Source: Erinaceus europaeus (Eukaryota > Chordata > Mammalia > Eulipotyphla > Erinaceidae). From it: a stretch of DNA of 64,000 nucleotides. The notes below the pieces were generated by a model. That model was not told where the DNA came from and made no database searches. It saw nothing but the letters and a program-made list of their open reading frames with translations. The position numbers and the translations under genes were made by a program. Location: contig NW_026647180.1 in assembly GCF_950295315.1 (NCBI RefSeq), forward strand, positions 992,001 to 1,056,000. Reading direction: 5' to 3'. The stretch's first letter is position 1; the number at the start of each line of letters is the position of its first letter. Shown in pieces: positions 7,186 through 20,835 of this stretch.

Positions 7186-8305
7186 ACTGATGGACCAGCT
7201 TCTGGGAAGTACAGGTTTTGAACCTGAAAACGCTGTCTGCCTCTGCCTGTCTCTGAGTCCACTGGAGGAGCCACTGCCCCAGGCAGACCTTGTGCTCAGA
7301 GTGGGGTGTTTTCGCCAGTCCTAGGCTTGCACAGCGCACTTGGGATTGGGTTGCCTGAGATCCAAATGTTACATTGTAGATTGTTTGCAGTTCCGGCTCC
7401 CCAGGACATTGGACAGACCCAACTGCTCTGGGGATACCCAGAGAAAAAGACTCTTCCCATCCTTAGTGCAAATGGAGTGGAGGGGGAGGGGAGAGATGTG
7501 CATGTGTGGGATACTCATGCCCAGGTGTGTGTGAGGGGCCCTGACAGGGGTTAGAAGGGGGTTGAGGGGCAGAAGGAGACTGTTTGGGGGGCAGGCTGCA
7601 GGCAGGGTAGCCCCTGAATAGGTGCAGGGCTGTGTGTGCCTGTGGTGGCAGGGCGTTAGGGCAGGTCCCCCTGCAGGATGGTGAAGATGGCAGCTGGGCT
7701 GTCCCAGGGCCCCCAGGGCTGGAGGGCAGCAGCAGGCTGGCAGGAAAGGAGGCAAACAGTAGATGACAGTTGGGGAGCTGGGGGACAGGGGGCAAGGGGA
7801 AAAGGGGGCATCCTTGCGGAGAAGGGGGAGGGGGCTGGACTGGAGAGTGGGTGGAGCTGGAGGCAGGCAGGTCCCAAGAATCAGGAACTGACAGGGCCAG
7901 ATACCTGCACCCACCCACTGGATAGCAGCTGCAGCAGCCAGAGCAGCAGCCCTGGCTTGCCTAGGCCAAGGGCCCTGAGTGAGTCCCTCTGAGGATGAGG
8001 AAGGGTAGGGGGAGGGGTAGAGGCAGGGGGAGGAGGGCCGCTGTCAGCAGGCAACGGGTCTACAGGGGCCTCCACTATGGAGGCCTGTGTCCAGGTGGCT
8101 GCCCGCCAGATCCGGGGCAGCTCAGGGCTCCCAGGGCCCTGGGGGGTGTCTGTGGGTTGGGGGCTGTCAGTCAGTCAGTCTGTCTGTGTGTCAGTGCACT
8201 TGCTTGGACAGGGGCCTGGCGGCCCTTGGACCCCAGCCCTGGGCTGTCAGATGCCGGCCCCGCCCCCGGACACGCCCCCACCGTGCCCCTTGCCTCAGAG
8301 CCCTG
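4135..8305 (+). repeat. Macrosatellite unit 2 (4,171 bp), subfamily 2-4
   Basis: Internal map: X-box 4273-4285, NRF1 4322-4335, pentamer 4584-4785 (202 bp), SINE A 5375-5638 (pure TTC form), SINE triplet 5715-6858, poly-T 7153-7180 (28 T). Shares with units 3 and 4 the 'ggctgacc' variant near 4178, 'aataacg' near 5320 and 'cgtatgcatg' near 6105. Shares 'gttgatg' near 6302 only with unit 3. It also has 'ctctttgcta' near 5683, the allele found in divergent unit 16. Confidence 0.96.
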
Positions 8306-9972
8306 CCCACCTGTGCTGGCTTTTGCCTGGGGCTCTGGCTCTGGTGGCTGACCACCACCCCTCAGATCAAGTTCAGGGTGGGTGTCATGGCTGCTGCCAC
8401 CACCACTGCCTCCCTAGGGGTCAACTGGGTGGGCGGGGTCCTCGTGGCCTAGCAACCTCTCGAGCCCTCTGTGATGTCCCCCCCAGGATTCTGTGCGCAT
8501 GCGCACTGGCACTGGGCAGCCCAACTGTCCTGCCACTATGTCAGGCGGCAGCAACTAGACCCCTGGACCCCGGCACAGAGGGACGGAAGAACGGGAGGAC
8601 AGCGCTGACCGACGACGGACCTCGGGGCTGGCAGCCAAGAGAGCAAAGGAGGAGGTGCGCCCAGGAGCCAGGGAGCCCGGGCTACAGCTACCTACATGCC
8701 TGCCTGCCTTGCTGGATGCAGGTATGCTAGCTCTGTCCAGGTGGGTTTCTCAGTTCCTTTCCTGTCCTCTCCTGTTCTCTCCTGTCCTCTCCTGTCCTCT
8801 CCTGTCCTCTCCTCTCCTGTCCTCTCCTGTCCTCTCCTCTCCTGTCCTCTCCTCTCCTGTCCTCTCCTGTCCTCTCCTCTCCTCTCCTGTCCTGTCCTCT
8901 CCTCTCCTGTCCTCTCCTCTCCTCTCCTCTCCTGTCCGCTCCTCTCCTCTCTTCTCTCCTCACTTCCGGGTGCCCTGATCACCAGCTCGAGCGCTTTTGA
9001 CATTTCACCTGTGACAGCTGCCCACACCCCCCCTCCGCGTCCTTGACGTGACCCAGCTCACAGGCTCACCTGCTCACCCCACCCACACCCACACGCCCCA
9101 CCACATTCCCTGGATCAGCTCCTCTGCCCTATTCAGCCAAACTGCCCAGTTGGCAATGTATCTGTGCAGGCTTGACTGTCTTTATCATTCAAGGTTATAT
9201 CTCCTTTTGTACTTAGCTTGGTTGATTGTGGATGGATAGTTGGATGGATGGATGGATGGATGGATGGATGGATGGATGGATGGATGGAAGAATGGATGGA
9301 TGGATGGAAGGATCGAGTGATGCACGGGTTGATCGATTGGTTTTGTAGAGGCAGAGAGCCATCTAGGGGTACTTGAGACCTCTGGCATAAGAGCCCTAGT
9401 CTTCTGTCGAATGTAAAACATTAACACCTCAATAAATAAATGAATAAATGTATTAAATAAACTGGGTTAAAAAAAACGCGGTGTCTTTTTTAAGGATCAT
9501 AATAACGAAAGCATTGTTCTGAGCAGCCCCTTGAAATATTGGGATATTTCATTTTGCCTTCTTCTTCTTCTTCTTCTTCTTCTTCTTCTTCTTCTTCTTC
9601 TTCTTCTTTTTTCTTTGCTTTCTATTATCTTGATTTATTTTTTGGAATGGACAGTCAGGAATTGAGAGACAAGGGAGGGATAGAGATTTTGAGAACCAGA
9701 GAGATACCTGCAGCACATCTGCACCACTTGTAAAGATTTCCCACTGCAGGTCGGAACCAGGGTCTTGAACCGAGGTCCTCCTACAGTTTAACATGAGTGC
9801 TTAACCAGGTGAGGCACCACCTGCTAAGCTTAATGTGACATTTTTTTTAGCAATGAAAAGAAATTCTCTTGGCTAGGTAAGAAATAAATAAAATATAAAT
9901 AAGTAAATAAAAGTGCTTTTACGTTTACACAGTGGAAACACACACTGGGACATATTCTTGTATATTACTTGT

Positions 9973-10004
<32 letters not shown>

Positions 10005-11335
10005 TTGCCACAAGGGGTACTTGCCATAGCGCAGTGCCAGTACCACTAATCCACTGCTCCCATGTTCCATTTTTTCCCCTTTCGCTGCCCTTGTGGCTTG
10101 AATATTGTGGTTATTAATAATATTATTATTGTTGTTGTGATAGTTACTGTCCTTGCGGAGAACAGAGAAAAATGGAAAGAGGAGGTTAAAGAGAGATGGG
10201 GGAGAGAAAGATAGGCCCCCTGAAGATCTGCTTCACTATATAAATAAAGCACATTTTCATTTGACTCGATAGAAACACAGAGACACGTATGCATGTAGAA
10301 TACCTGCATTTTTTATTTATGTATTATTTATCTATTGATTGATTGATTGACTGATTGATTGCCTCCAGGGTTATTGTCAGGGCTAGGGGCCTGCACCACG
10401 AACCCACTGCTCCTGCAGACCATGTTTTCCCCTTTGGCTGCCCTTGTTGCCTGAACTTTGTTGTGGTTATTATTATCGTTGTTGTTGATGTTACTGTCCT
10501 TGCATAGGACAGAGAGAAAGGGAGAGAGGAGTGGAAACACGGAAGGGTGAGAGAAAGGTAGACCCCTGCAGGTCTGCTTCACTAGATAAACAAAAAGCAT
10601 GTACATTTATTTACAAAGTGGGTACACCGACACATGTATACATGTATATTACCTGTATATTTTCTCTCTGAGTTTATATATATAATGTATGTATTTATTT
10701 ATTGCATCCAGGGTCACTGCCAGTGCTCGATACATATACCTGGAATCCACTGCTGCTGCAGACCATTTATTCTCCTTTTGCTGCCCTTGTTGCTTTATCA
10801 TTGTTGTGCTTCTTCTTATTGTTGTTGTTGTTACTGTCCTTACATAGGATAGAGAGAAAGGGATAGGGGAGGGGAAAGTCAGAGGGAGAAGTGACAGATA
10901 GAGCCCCTGAAGATCTGCTTCACCCCCTGTAAAGCTACTCCCCTGCAGGTGGAGGTCTGGGGGCCATACCGCAGATCCTTCTGCCTGTCCCCTCGTTTCC
11001 TCCACCACCTCTTAACCCTCTGACATTCCGCCCAACCTCCCTGGATTTCCTTTTGACAGCAATATGACCTGTCTATTTTTTGAATCCTCAATATCCTGAG
11101 GATCAGTCTTGGAAATAGTCTCATGAGAAGCCACAGGGGGATCTCTGGAATCAGAGAGCGCCTGGAACAGCAGCTGGGGCTCTAGAGCCAGGGCATGGTC
11201 CATCTACCCATCCACCCTCCATGGAGTCCACCTGCCTGCATCTTGGTCCTGCTCCCTCCCAAAAAGATTTTTTCCCTTGTTTCACTGAGAAACAGGCATC
11301 ACATAGGAGAGTCAGGCAGTGGGAAACAAAAAGCC

Positions 11336-11367
<32 letters not shown>

Positions 11368-12487
11368 ACTGATGGACCAGCTTCTGGGAAGTACAGGTTT
11401 TGAACCTGAAAACGCTGTCTGCCTCTGCCTGTCTCTGAGTCCACTGGAGGAGCCACTGCCCCAGGCAGACCTTGTGCTCAGAGTGGGGTGTTTTCGCCAG
11501 TCCTAGGCTTGCACAGCGCACTTGGGATTGGGTTGCCTGAGATCCAAATGTTACATTGTAGATTGTTTGCAGTTCCGGCTCCCCAGGACATTGGACAGAC
11601 CCAACTGCTCTGGGGATACCCAGAGAAAAAGACTCTTCCCATCCTTAGTGCAAATGGAGTGGAGGGGGAGGGGAGAGATGTGCATGTGTGGGATACTCAT
11701 GCCCAGGTGTGTGTGAGGGGCCCTGACAGGGGTTAGAAGGGGGTTGAGGGGCAGAAGGAGACTGTTTGGGGGGCAGGCTGCAGGCAGGGTAGCCCCTGAA
11801 TAGGTGCAGGGCTGTGTGTGCCTGTGGTGGCAGGGCGTTAGGGCAGGTCCCCCTGCAGGATGGTGAAGATGGCAGCTGGGCTGTCCCAGGGCCCCCAGGG
11901 CTGGAGGGCAGCAGCAGGCTGGCAGGAAAGGAGGCAAACAGTAGATGACAGTTGGGGAGCTGGGGGACAGGGGGCAAGGGGAAAAGGGGGCATCCTTGCG
12001 GAGAAGGGGGAGGGGGCTGGACTGGAGAGTGGGTGGAGCTGGAGGCAGGCAGGTCCCAAGAATCAGGAACTGACAGGGCCAGATACCTGCACCCACCCAC
12101 TGGATAGCAGCTGCAGCAGCCAGAGCAGCAGCCCTGGCTTGCCTAGGCCAAGGGCCCTGAGTGAGTCCCTCTGAGGATGAGGAAGGGTAGGGGGAGGGGT
12201 AGAGGCAGGGGGAGGAGGGCCGCTGTCAGCAGGCAACGGGTCTACAGGGGCCTCCACTATGGAGGCCTGTGTCCAGGTGGCTGCCCGCCAGATCCGGGGC
12301 AGCTCAGGGCTCCCAGGGCCCTGGGGGGTGTCTGTGGGTTGGGGGCTGTCAGTCAGTCAGTCTGTCTGTGTGTCAGTGCACTTGCTTGGACAGGGGCCTG
12401 GCGGCCCTTGGACCCCAGCCCTGGGCTGTCAGATGCCGGCCCCGCCCCCGGACACGCCCCCACCGTGCCCCTTGCCTCAGAGCCCTG
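8306..12487 (+). repeat. Macrosatellite unit 3 (4,182 bp), near-twin of unit 4
   Basis: Internal map: X-box 8444-8456, NRF1 8493-8506, pentamer 8755-8961 (207 bp), SINE A 9559-9825, SINE triplet 9902-11041, poly-T 11336-11362 (27 T). The pentamer tract has the same order of TCCTC and TCCTG steps as unit 4, and both begin with the unusual 'cctttcctg'. Identity across such an unstable tract points to a very recent duplication. Confidence 0.96.
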
Positions 12488-14157
12488 CCCACCTGTGCTG
12501 GCTTTTGCCTGGGGCTCTGGCTCTGGTGGCTGACCACCACCCCTCAGATCAAGTTCAGGGTGGGTGTCATGGCTGCTGCCACCACCACTGCCTCCCTAGG
12601 GGTCAACTGGGTGGGCGGGGTCCTCGTGGCCTAGCAACCTCTCGAGCCCTCTGTGATGTCCCCCCCAGGATTCTGTGCGCATGCGCACTGGCACTGGGCA
12701 GCCCAACTGTCCTGCCACTATGTCAGGCGGCAGCAACTAGACCCCTGGACCCCGGCACAGAGGGACGGAAGAACGGGAGGACAGCGCTGACCGACGACGG
12801 ACCTCGGGGCTGGCAGCCAAGAGAGCAAAGGAGGAGGTGCGCCCAGGAGCCAGGGAGCCCGGGCTACAGCTACCTACATGCCTGCCTGCCTTGCTGGATG
12901 CAGGTATGCTAGCTCTGTCCAGGTGGGTTTCTCAGTTCCTTTCCTGTCCTCTCCTGTTCTCTCCTGTCCTCTCCTGTCCTCTCCTGTCCTCTCCTCTCCT
13001 GTCCTCTCCTGTCCTCTCCTCTCCTGTCCTCTCCTCTCCTGTCCTCTCCTGTCCTCTCCTCTCCTCTCCTGTCCTGTCCTCTCCTCTCCTGTCCTCTCCT
13101 CTCCTCTCCTCTCCTGTCCGCTCCTCTCCTCTCTTCTCTCCTCACTTCCGGGTGCCCTGATCACCAGCTCGAGCGCTTTTGACATTTCACCTGTGACAGC
13201 TGCCCACACCCCCCCTCCGCGTCCTTGACGTGACCCAGCTCACAGGCTCACCTGCTCACCCCACCCACACCCACACGCCCCACCACATTCCCTGGATCAG
13301 CTCCTCTGCCCTATTCAGCCAAACTGCCCAGTTGGCAATGTATCTGTGCAGGCTTGACTGTCTTTATCATTCAAGGTTATATCTCCTTTTGTACTTAGCT
13401 TGGTTGATTGTGGATGGATAGTTGGATGGATGGATGGATGGATGGATGGATGGATGGATGGATGGATGGAAGAATGGATGGATGGATGGAAGGATCGAGT
13501 GATGCACGGGTTGATCGATTGGTTTTGTAGAGGCAGAGAGCCATCTAGGGGTACTTGAGACCTCTGGCATAAGAGCCCTAGTCTTCTGTCGAATGTAAAA
13601 CATTAACACCTCAATAAATAAATGAATAAATGTATTAAATAAACTGGGTTAAAAAAAACGCGGTGTCTTTTTTAAGGATCATAATAACGAAAGCATTGTT
13701 CTGAGCAGCCCCTTGAAATATTGGGATATTTCATTTTGCCTTCTTCTTCTTCTTCTTCTTCTTCTTCTTCTTCTTCTTCTTCTTCTTCTTCTTTTTTCTT
13801 TGCTTTCTATTATCTTGATTTATTTTTTGGAATGGACAGTCAGGAATTGAGAGACAAGGGAGGGATAGAGATTTTGAGAACCAGAGAGATACCTGCAGCA
13901 CATCTGCACCACTTGTAAAGATTTCCCACTGCAGGTCGGAACCAGGGTCTTGAACCGAGGTCCTCCTACAGTTTAACATGAGTGCTTAACCAGGTGAGGC
14001 ACCACCTGCTAAGCTTAATGTGACATTTTTTTTAGCAATGAAAAGAAATTCTCTTGGCTAGGTAAGAAATAAATAAAATATAAATAAGTAAATAAAAGTG
14101 CTTTTACGTTTACACAGTGGAAACACACACTGGGACATATTCTTGTATATTACTTGT

Positions 14158-14189
<32 letters not shown>

Positions 14190-15517
14190 TTGCCACAAGG
14201 GGTACTTGCCATAGCGCAGTGCCAGTACCACTAATCCACTGCTCCCATGTTCCATTTTTTCCCCTTTCGCTGCCCTTGTGGCTTGAATATTGTGGTTATT
14301 AATAATATTATTATTGTTGTTGTGATAGTTACTGTCCTTGCGGAGAACAGAGAAAAATGGAAAGAGGAGGTTAAAGAGAGATGGGGGAGAGAAAGATAGG
14401 CCCCCTGAAGATCTGCTTCACTATATAAATAAAGCACATTTTCATTTGACTCGATAGAAACACAGAGACACGTATGCATGTAGAATACCTGCATTTTTTA
14501 TTTATGTATTATTTATCTATTGATTGATTGATTGACTGATTGATTGCCTCCAGGGTTATTGTCAGGGCTAGGGGCCTGCACCACGAACCCACTGCTCCTG
14601 CAGACCATGTTTTCCCCTTTGGCTGCCCTTGTTGCCTGAACTTTGTTGTGGTTATTATTATCGTTGTTGTTGCTGTTACTGTCCTTGCATAGGACAGAGA
14701 GAAAGGGAGAGAGGAGTGGAAACACGGAAGGGTGAGAGAAAGGTAGACCCCTGCAGGTCTGCTTCACTAGATAAACAAAAAGCATGTACATTTATTTACA
14801 AAGTGGGTACACCGACACATGTATACATGTATATTACCTGTATATTTTCTCTCTGAGTTTATATATATAATGTATGTATTTATTTATTGCATCCAGGGTC
14901 ACTGCCAGTGCTCGATACATATACCTGGAATCCACTGCTGCTGCAGACCATTTATTCTCCTTTTGCTGCCCTTGTTGCTTTATCATTGTTGTGCTTCTTC
15001 TTATTGTTGTTGTTGTTACTGTCCTTACATAGGATAGAGAGAAAGGGATAGGGGAGGGGAAAGTCAGAGGGAGAAGTGACAGATAGAGCCCCTGAAGATC
15101 TGCTTCACCCCCTGTAAAGCTACTCCCCTGCAGGTGGAGGTCTGGGGGCCATACCGCAGATCCTTCTGCCTGTCCCCTCGTTTCCTCCACCACCTCTTAA
15201 CCCTCTGACATTCCGCCCAACCTCCCTGGATTTCCTTTTGACAGCAATATGACCTGTCTATTTTTTGAATCCTCAATATCCTGAGGATCAGTCTTGGAAA
15301 TAGTCTCATGAGAAGCCACAGGGGGATCTCTGGAATCAGAGAGCGCCTGGAACAGCAGCTGGGGCTCTAGAGCCAGGGCATGGTCCATCTACCCATCCAC
15401 CCTCCATGGAGTCCACCTGCCTGCATCTTGGTCCTGCTCCCTCCCAAAAAGATTTTTTCCCTTGTTTCACTGAGAAACAGGCATCACATAGGAGAGTCAG
15501 GCAGTGGGAAACAAAAA

Positions 15518-15563
<46 letters not shown>

Positions 15564-16683
15564 ACTGATGGACCAGCTTCTGGGAAGTACAGGTTTTGAA
15601 CCTGAAAACGCTGTCTGCCTCTGCCTGTCTCTGAGTCCACTGGAGGAGCCACTGCCCCAGGCAGACCTTGTGCTCAGAGTGGGGTGTTTTCGCCAGTCCT
15701 AGGCTTGCACAGCGCACTTGGGATTGGGTTGCCTGAGATCCAAATGTTACATTGTAGATTGTTTGCAGTTCCGGCTCCCCAGGACATTGGACAGACCCAA
15801 CTGCTCTGGGGATACCCAGAGAAAAAGACTCTTCCCATCCTTAGTGCAAATGGAGTGGAGGGGGAGGGGAGAGATGTGCATGTGTGGGATACTCATGCCC
15901 AGGTGTGTGTGAGGGGCCCTGACAGGGGTTAGAAGGGGGTTGAGGGGCAGAAGGAGACTGTTTGGGGGGCAGGCTGCAGGCAGGGGAGCCCCTGAATAGG
16001 TGCAGGGCTGTGTGTGCCTGTGGTGGCAGGGCGTTAGGGCAGGTCCCCCTGCAGGATGGTGAAGATGGCAGCTGGGCTGTCCCAGGGCCCCCAGGGCTGG
16101 AGGGCAGCAGCAGGCTGGCAGGAAAGGAGGCAAACAGTAGATGACAGTTGGGGAGCTGGGGGACAGGGGGCAAGGGGAAAAGGGGGCATCCTTGCGGAGA
16201 AGGGGGAGGGGGCTGGACTGGAGAGTGGGTGGAGCTGGAGGCAGGCAGGTCCCAAGAATCAGGAACTGACAGGGCCAGATACCTGCACCCACCCACTGGA
16301 TAGCAGCTGCAGCAGCCAGAGCAGCAGCCCTGGCTTGCCTAGGCCAAGGGCCCTGAGTGAGTCCCTCTGAGGATGAGGAAGGGTAGGGGGAGGGGTAGAG
16401 GCAGGGGGAGGAGGGCCGCTGTCAGCAGGCAACGGGTCTACAGGGGCCTCCACTATGGAGGCCTGTGTCCAGGTGGCTGCCCGCCAGATCCGGGGCAGCT
16501 CAGGGCTCCCAGGGCCCTGGGGGGTGTCTGTGGGTTGGGGGCTGTCAGTCAGTCAGTCTGTCTGTGTGTCAGTGCACTTGCTTGGACAGGGGCCTGGCGG
16601 CCCTTGGACCCCAGCCCTGGGCTGTCAGATGCCGGCCCTGCTCCCGGACACGCCCCCACCGTGCCCCTTGCCTCAGAGCCCTG
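12488..16683 (+). repeat. Macrosatellite unit 4 (4,196 bp), longest unit
   Basis: Internal map: X-box 12626-12638, NRF1 12675-12688, pentamer 12937-13143 (207 bp), SINE A 13741-14010, SINE triplet 14087-15226, poly-T 15521-15558 (38 T, the longest in the window). It differs from unit 3 by the G allele near 15986 ('gcaggggagcc') and by 'gttgctg' near 14672. Near 16640 it has 'ccctgctcccgg' in place of the usual CpG-rich 'ccccgcccccgg'. Confidence 0.96.
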
Positions 16684-19680
16684 CCCACCTGTGATGGCTT
16701 TTGCCTGGGGCTCTGGCTCTGGTGGCTGGCCACCACCCCTCAGATCAAGTTCAGGGTGGGTGTCATGGCTGCTGCCACCACCACTGCCTCCCTAGGGGTC
16801 AACTGGGTGGGCGGGGTCCTCGTGGCCTAGCAACCTCTCGAGCCCTCTGTGATGTCCCCCCCCAGGATTCTGTGCGCATGCGCACTGGCACTGGGCAGCC
16901 CAACTGTCCTGCCACTATGTCAGGCGGCAGCAACTAGACCCCTGGACCCCGGCACAGAGGGACGGAAGAACGGGAGGACAGCGTTGACCGACGACGGACC
17001 TCGGGGCTGGCAGCCAAGAGAGCAAAGGAGGAGGTGCGCCCAGGAGCCAGGGAGCCCGGGCTACAGCTACCTACATGCCTGCCTGCCTTGCTGGATGCAG
17101 GTATGCTAGCTCTGTCCAGGTGGGTTTCTCAGTTCCTCTCCTGTCCTCTCCTGTTCTCTCCTGTCCTCTCCTGTCCTCTCCTGTCCTCTCCTCTCCTGTC
17201 CTCTCCTCTCCTGTCCTCTCCTGTCCTCTCCTCTCCTCTCCTGTCCTCCTCTCTCCTCTCCTGTCCTCTCCTCTCCTCTGCTGTCCGCTCCTCTCCTCTC
17301 TTCTCTCCTCACTTCCGGGTGCCCTGATCACCAGCTCGAGCGCTTTTGACATTTCACCTGTGACAGCTGCCCACACCCCCCCTCAGCGTCCTTGACGTGA
17401 CCCACCTCACAGGCTCACCTGCTCACCCCACCCACACCCACACGCCCCACCACATTCCCTGGATCAGCTCCTCTGCCCTATTCAGCCAAACTGCCCAGTT
17501 GGCAATGTATCTGTGCAGGCTTGACTGTCTTTATCATTCAAGGTTATATCTCCTTTTGTACTTAGCTTGGTTGATTGTGGATGGATAGTTGGATGGATGG
17601 ATGGATGGATGGATGGATGGATGGATGGAAGAATGGATGGATGGATGGAAGGATCGAGTGATGCATGGGTTGATCGATTGGTTTTGTAGAGGCAGAGAGC
17701 CATCTAGGGGTACTTGAGACCTCTGGCATAAGAGCCCTAGTCTTCTGTCGAATGTAAAACATTAACACCTCAATAAATAAATGAATAAATGTATTAAATA
17801 AACTGGGTTAAAAAAACGCGGTGTCTTTTTTAAGGATCATAATAAGGAAAGCATTGTTCTGAGCAGCCCCTTGAAATATTGGGATATTTCATTTTGCCTT
17901 CTTCTTCTTCTTCTTCTTCTTCTTCTTCTTCTTCTTCTTCTTCTTCTTCTTCATCTTCTTTTTTTTTCTTTGCTTTCTATTATCTTGATTTATTTTTTGG
18001 AATGGACAGTCAGGAATTGAGAGACAAGGGAGGGATAGAGATTTTGAGAACCAGAGAGATACCTGCAGCACATCTGCACCACTTGTAAAGATTTCCCACT
18101 GCAGGTCGGAACCAGGGTCTTGAACCGAGGTCCTCCAACAGTTTAACATGAGTGCTTAACCAGGTGAGGCACCACCTGCTAAGCTTAATGTGACATTTTT
18201 TTTAGCAATGAAAAGAAATTCTCTTGGCTAGGTAAGAAATAAATAAAATATAAATAAGTAAATAAAAGTGCTTTTACGTTTACACAGTGGAAACACACAC
18301 TGGGACATATTCTTGTATATTACTTGTATTATTTATTTATTTATTTATTTATTGCCACAAGGGGTACTTGCCATAGCGCAGTGCCAGTACCACTAATCCA
18401 CTGCTCCCATGTTCCATTTTTTCCCCTTTCGCTGCCCTTGTGGCTTGAATATTGTGGTTATTAATAATATTATTATTGTTGTTGTGATAGTTACTGTCCT
18501 TGCGGAGAACAGAGAAAAATGGAAAGAGGAGGTTAAAGAGAGATGGGGGAGAGAAAGATAGGCCCCCTGAAGATCTGCTTCACTATTTAAATAAAGCACA
18601 TTTTCATTTGACTCGATAGAAACACAGAGACACGTATACATGTAGAATACCTGCATTTTTTATTTATGTATTATTTATCTATTGATTGATTGATTGACTG
18701 ATTGATTGCCTCCAGGGTTATTGTCAGGGCTAGGGGCCTGCACCACGAACCCACTGCTCCTGCAGACCATGTTTTCCCCTTTGGCTGCCCTTGTTGCCTG
18801 AACTTTGTTGTGGTTATTATTATCGTTGTTGTTGCTGTTACTGTCCTTGCATAGGACAGAGAGAAAGGGAGAGAGGAGTGGAAACACGGAAGGGTGAGAG
18901 AAAGGTAGACCCCTGCAGGTCTGCTTCACTAGATAAACAAAAAGCATGTACATTTATTTACAAAGTGGGTACACCGACACATGTATACATGTATATTACC
19001 TGTATATTTTCTCTCTGAGTTTATATATATAATGTATGTATTTATTTATTGCATCCAGGGTCACTGCCAGTGCTCGATACATATACCTGGAATCCACTGC
19101 TGCTGCAGACCATTTATTCTCCTTTTGCTGCCCTTGTTGCTTTATCATTGTTGTGCTTCTTCTTATTGTTGTTGTTGTTACTGTCCTTACATAGGATAGA
19201 GAGAAAGGGATAGGGGAGGGGAAAGTCAGAGGGAGAAGTGACAGATAGAGCCCCTGAAGATCTGCTTCACCCCCTGTAAAGCTACTCCCCTGCAGGTGGA
19301 GGTCTGGGGGCCATACCGCAGATCCTTCTGCCTGTCCCCTCGTTTCCTCCACCACCTCTTAACCCTCTGACATTCCGCCCAACCTCCCTGGATTTCCTTT
19401 TGACAGCAATATGACCTGTCTATTTTTTGAATCCTCAATATCCTGAGGATCAGTCTTGGAAATAGTCTCATGAGAAGCCACAGGGGGATCTCTGGAATCA
19501 GAGAGCGCCTGGAACAGCAGCTGGGGCTCTAGAGCCAGGGCATGGTCCATCTACCCATCCACCCTCCATGGAGTCCACCTGCCTGCATCTTGGTCCTGCT
19601 CCCTCCCAAAAAGATTTTTTTCCCTTGTTTCACTGAGAAACAGGCATCACATAGGAGAGTCAGGCAGTGGGAAACAAAAA

Positions 19681-19715
<35 letters not shown>

Positions 19716-20835
19716 TACTGATGGACCAGCTTCTGGGAGTACAGGTTTTGAACCTGAAAACGCTGTCTGCCTCTGCCTGTCTCTGAGTCCACTGGAGGAG
19801 CCACTGCCCCAGGCAGACCTTGTGCTCAGAGTGGGGTGTTTTCGCCAGTCCTAGGCTTGCACAGCGCACTTGGGATTGGGTTGCCTGAGATCCAAATGTT
19901 ACATTGTAGATTGTTTGCAGTTCCGGCTCCCCAGGACATTGGACAGACCCAACTGCTCTGGGGATACCCAGAGAAAAAGACTCTTCCCATCCTTAGTGCA
20001 AATGGAGTGGAGGGGGAGGGGAGAGATGTGCATGTGTGGGATACTCATGCCCAGGTGTGTGTGAGGGGCCCTGACAGGGGTTAGAAGGGGGTTGAGGGGC
20101 AGAAGGAGACTGTTTGGGGGGCAGGCTGCAGGCAGGGTAGCCCCTGAATAGGTGCAGGGCTGTGTGTGCCTGTGGTGGCAGGGCGTTAGGGCAGGTCCCC
20201 CTGCAGGATGGTGAAGATGGCAGCTGGGCTGTCCCAGGGCCCCCAGGGCTGGAGGGCAGCAGCAGGCTGGCAGGAAAGGAGGCAAACAGTAGATGACAGT
20301 TGGGGAGCTGGGGGACAGGGGGCAAGGGGAAAAGGGGGCATCCTTGCGGAGAAGGGGGAGGGGGCTGGACTGGAGAGTGGGTGGAGCTGGAGGCAGGCAG
20401 GTCCCAAGAATCAGGAACTGACAGGGCCAGATACCTGCACCCACCCACTGGATAGCAGCTGCAGCAGCCAGAGCAGCAGCCCTGGCTTGCCTAGGCCAAG
20501 GGCCCTGAGTGAGTCCCTCTGAGGATGAGGAAGGGTAGGGGGAGGGGTAGAGGCAGGGGGAGGAGGGCCGCTGTCAGCAGGCAACGGGTCTACAGGGGCC
20601 TCCACTATGGAGGCCTGTGTCCAGGTGGCTGCCCGCCGGATCCGGGGCAGCTCAGGGCTCCCAGGGCCCTGGGGGGTGTCTGTGGGTTGGGGGCTGTCAG
20701 TCAGTCAGACTGTCTGTGTGTCAGTGCACTTGCTTGGACAGGGGCCTGGCGGCCCTTGGACCCCAGCCCTGGGCTGTCAGATGCCGGCCCCGCCCCCGGA
20801 CACGCCCCCACCATGCCCCTTGCCTCAGAGCCCTG
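16684..20835 (+). repeat. Macrosatellite unit 5 (4,152 bp)
   Basis: Internal map: X-box 16822-16834, NRF1 16872-16885, pentamer 17134-17310 (177 bp, with a TCCTCCTC irregularity near 17245), SINE A 17899-18180 (long TTC), SINE triplet 18257-19388, poly-T 19684-19711 (28 T). Private changes include 'cctcagcgtcc' near 17382, 'acccacctc' near 17400, 'tgcatggg' near 17664, 'cactatttaaa' near 18585 and a 1-base deletion near 19739. It is one of the more diverged full units. Confidence 0.95.
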
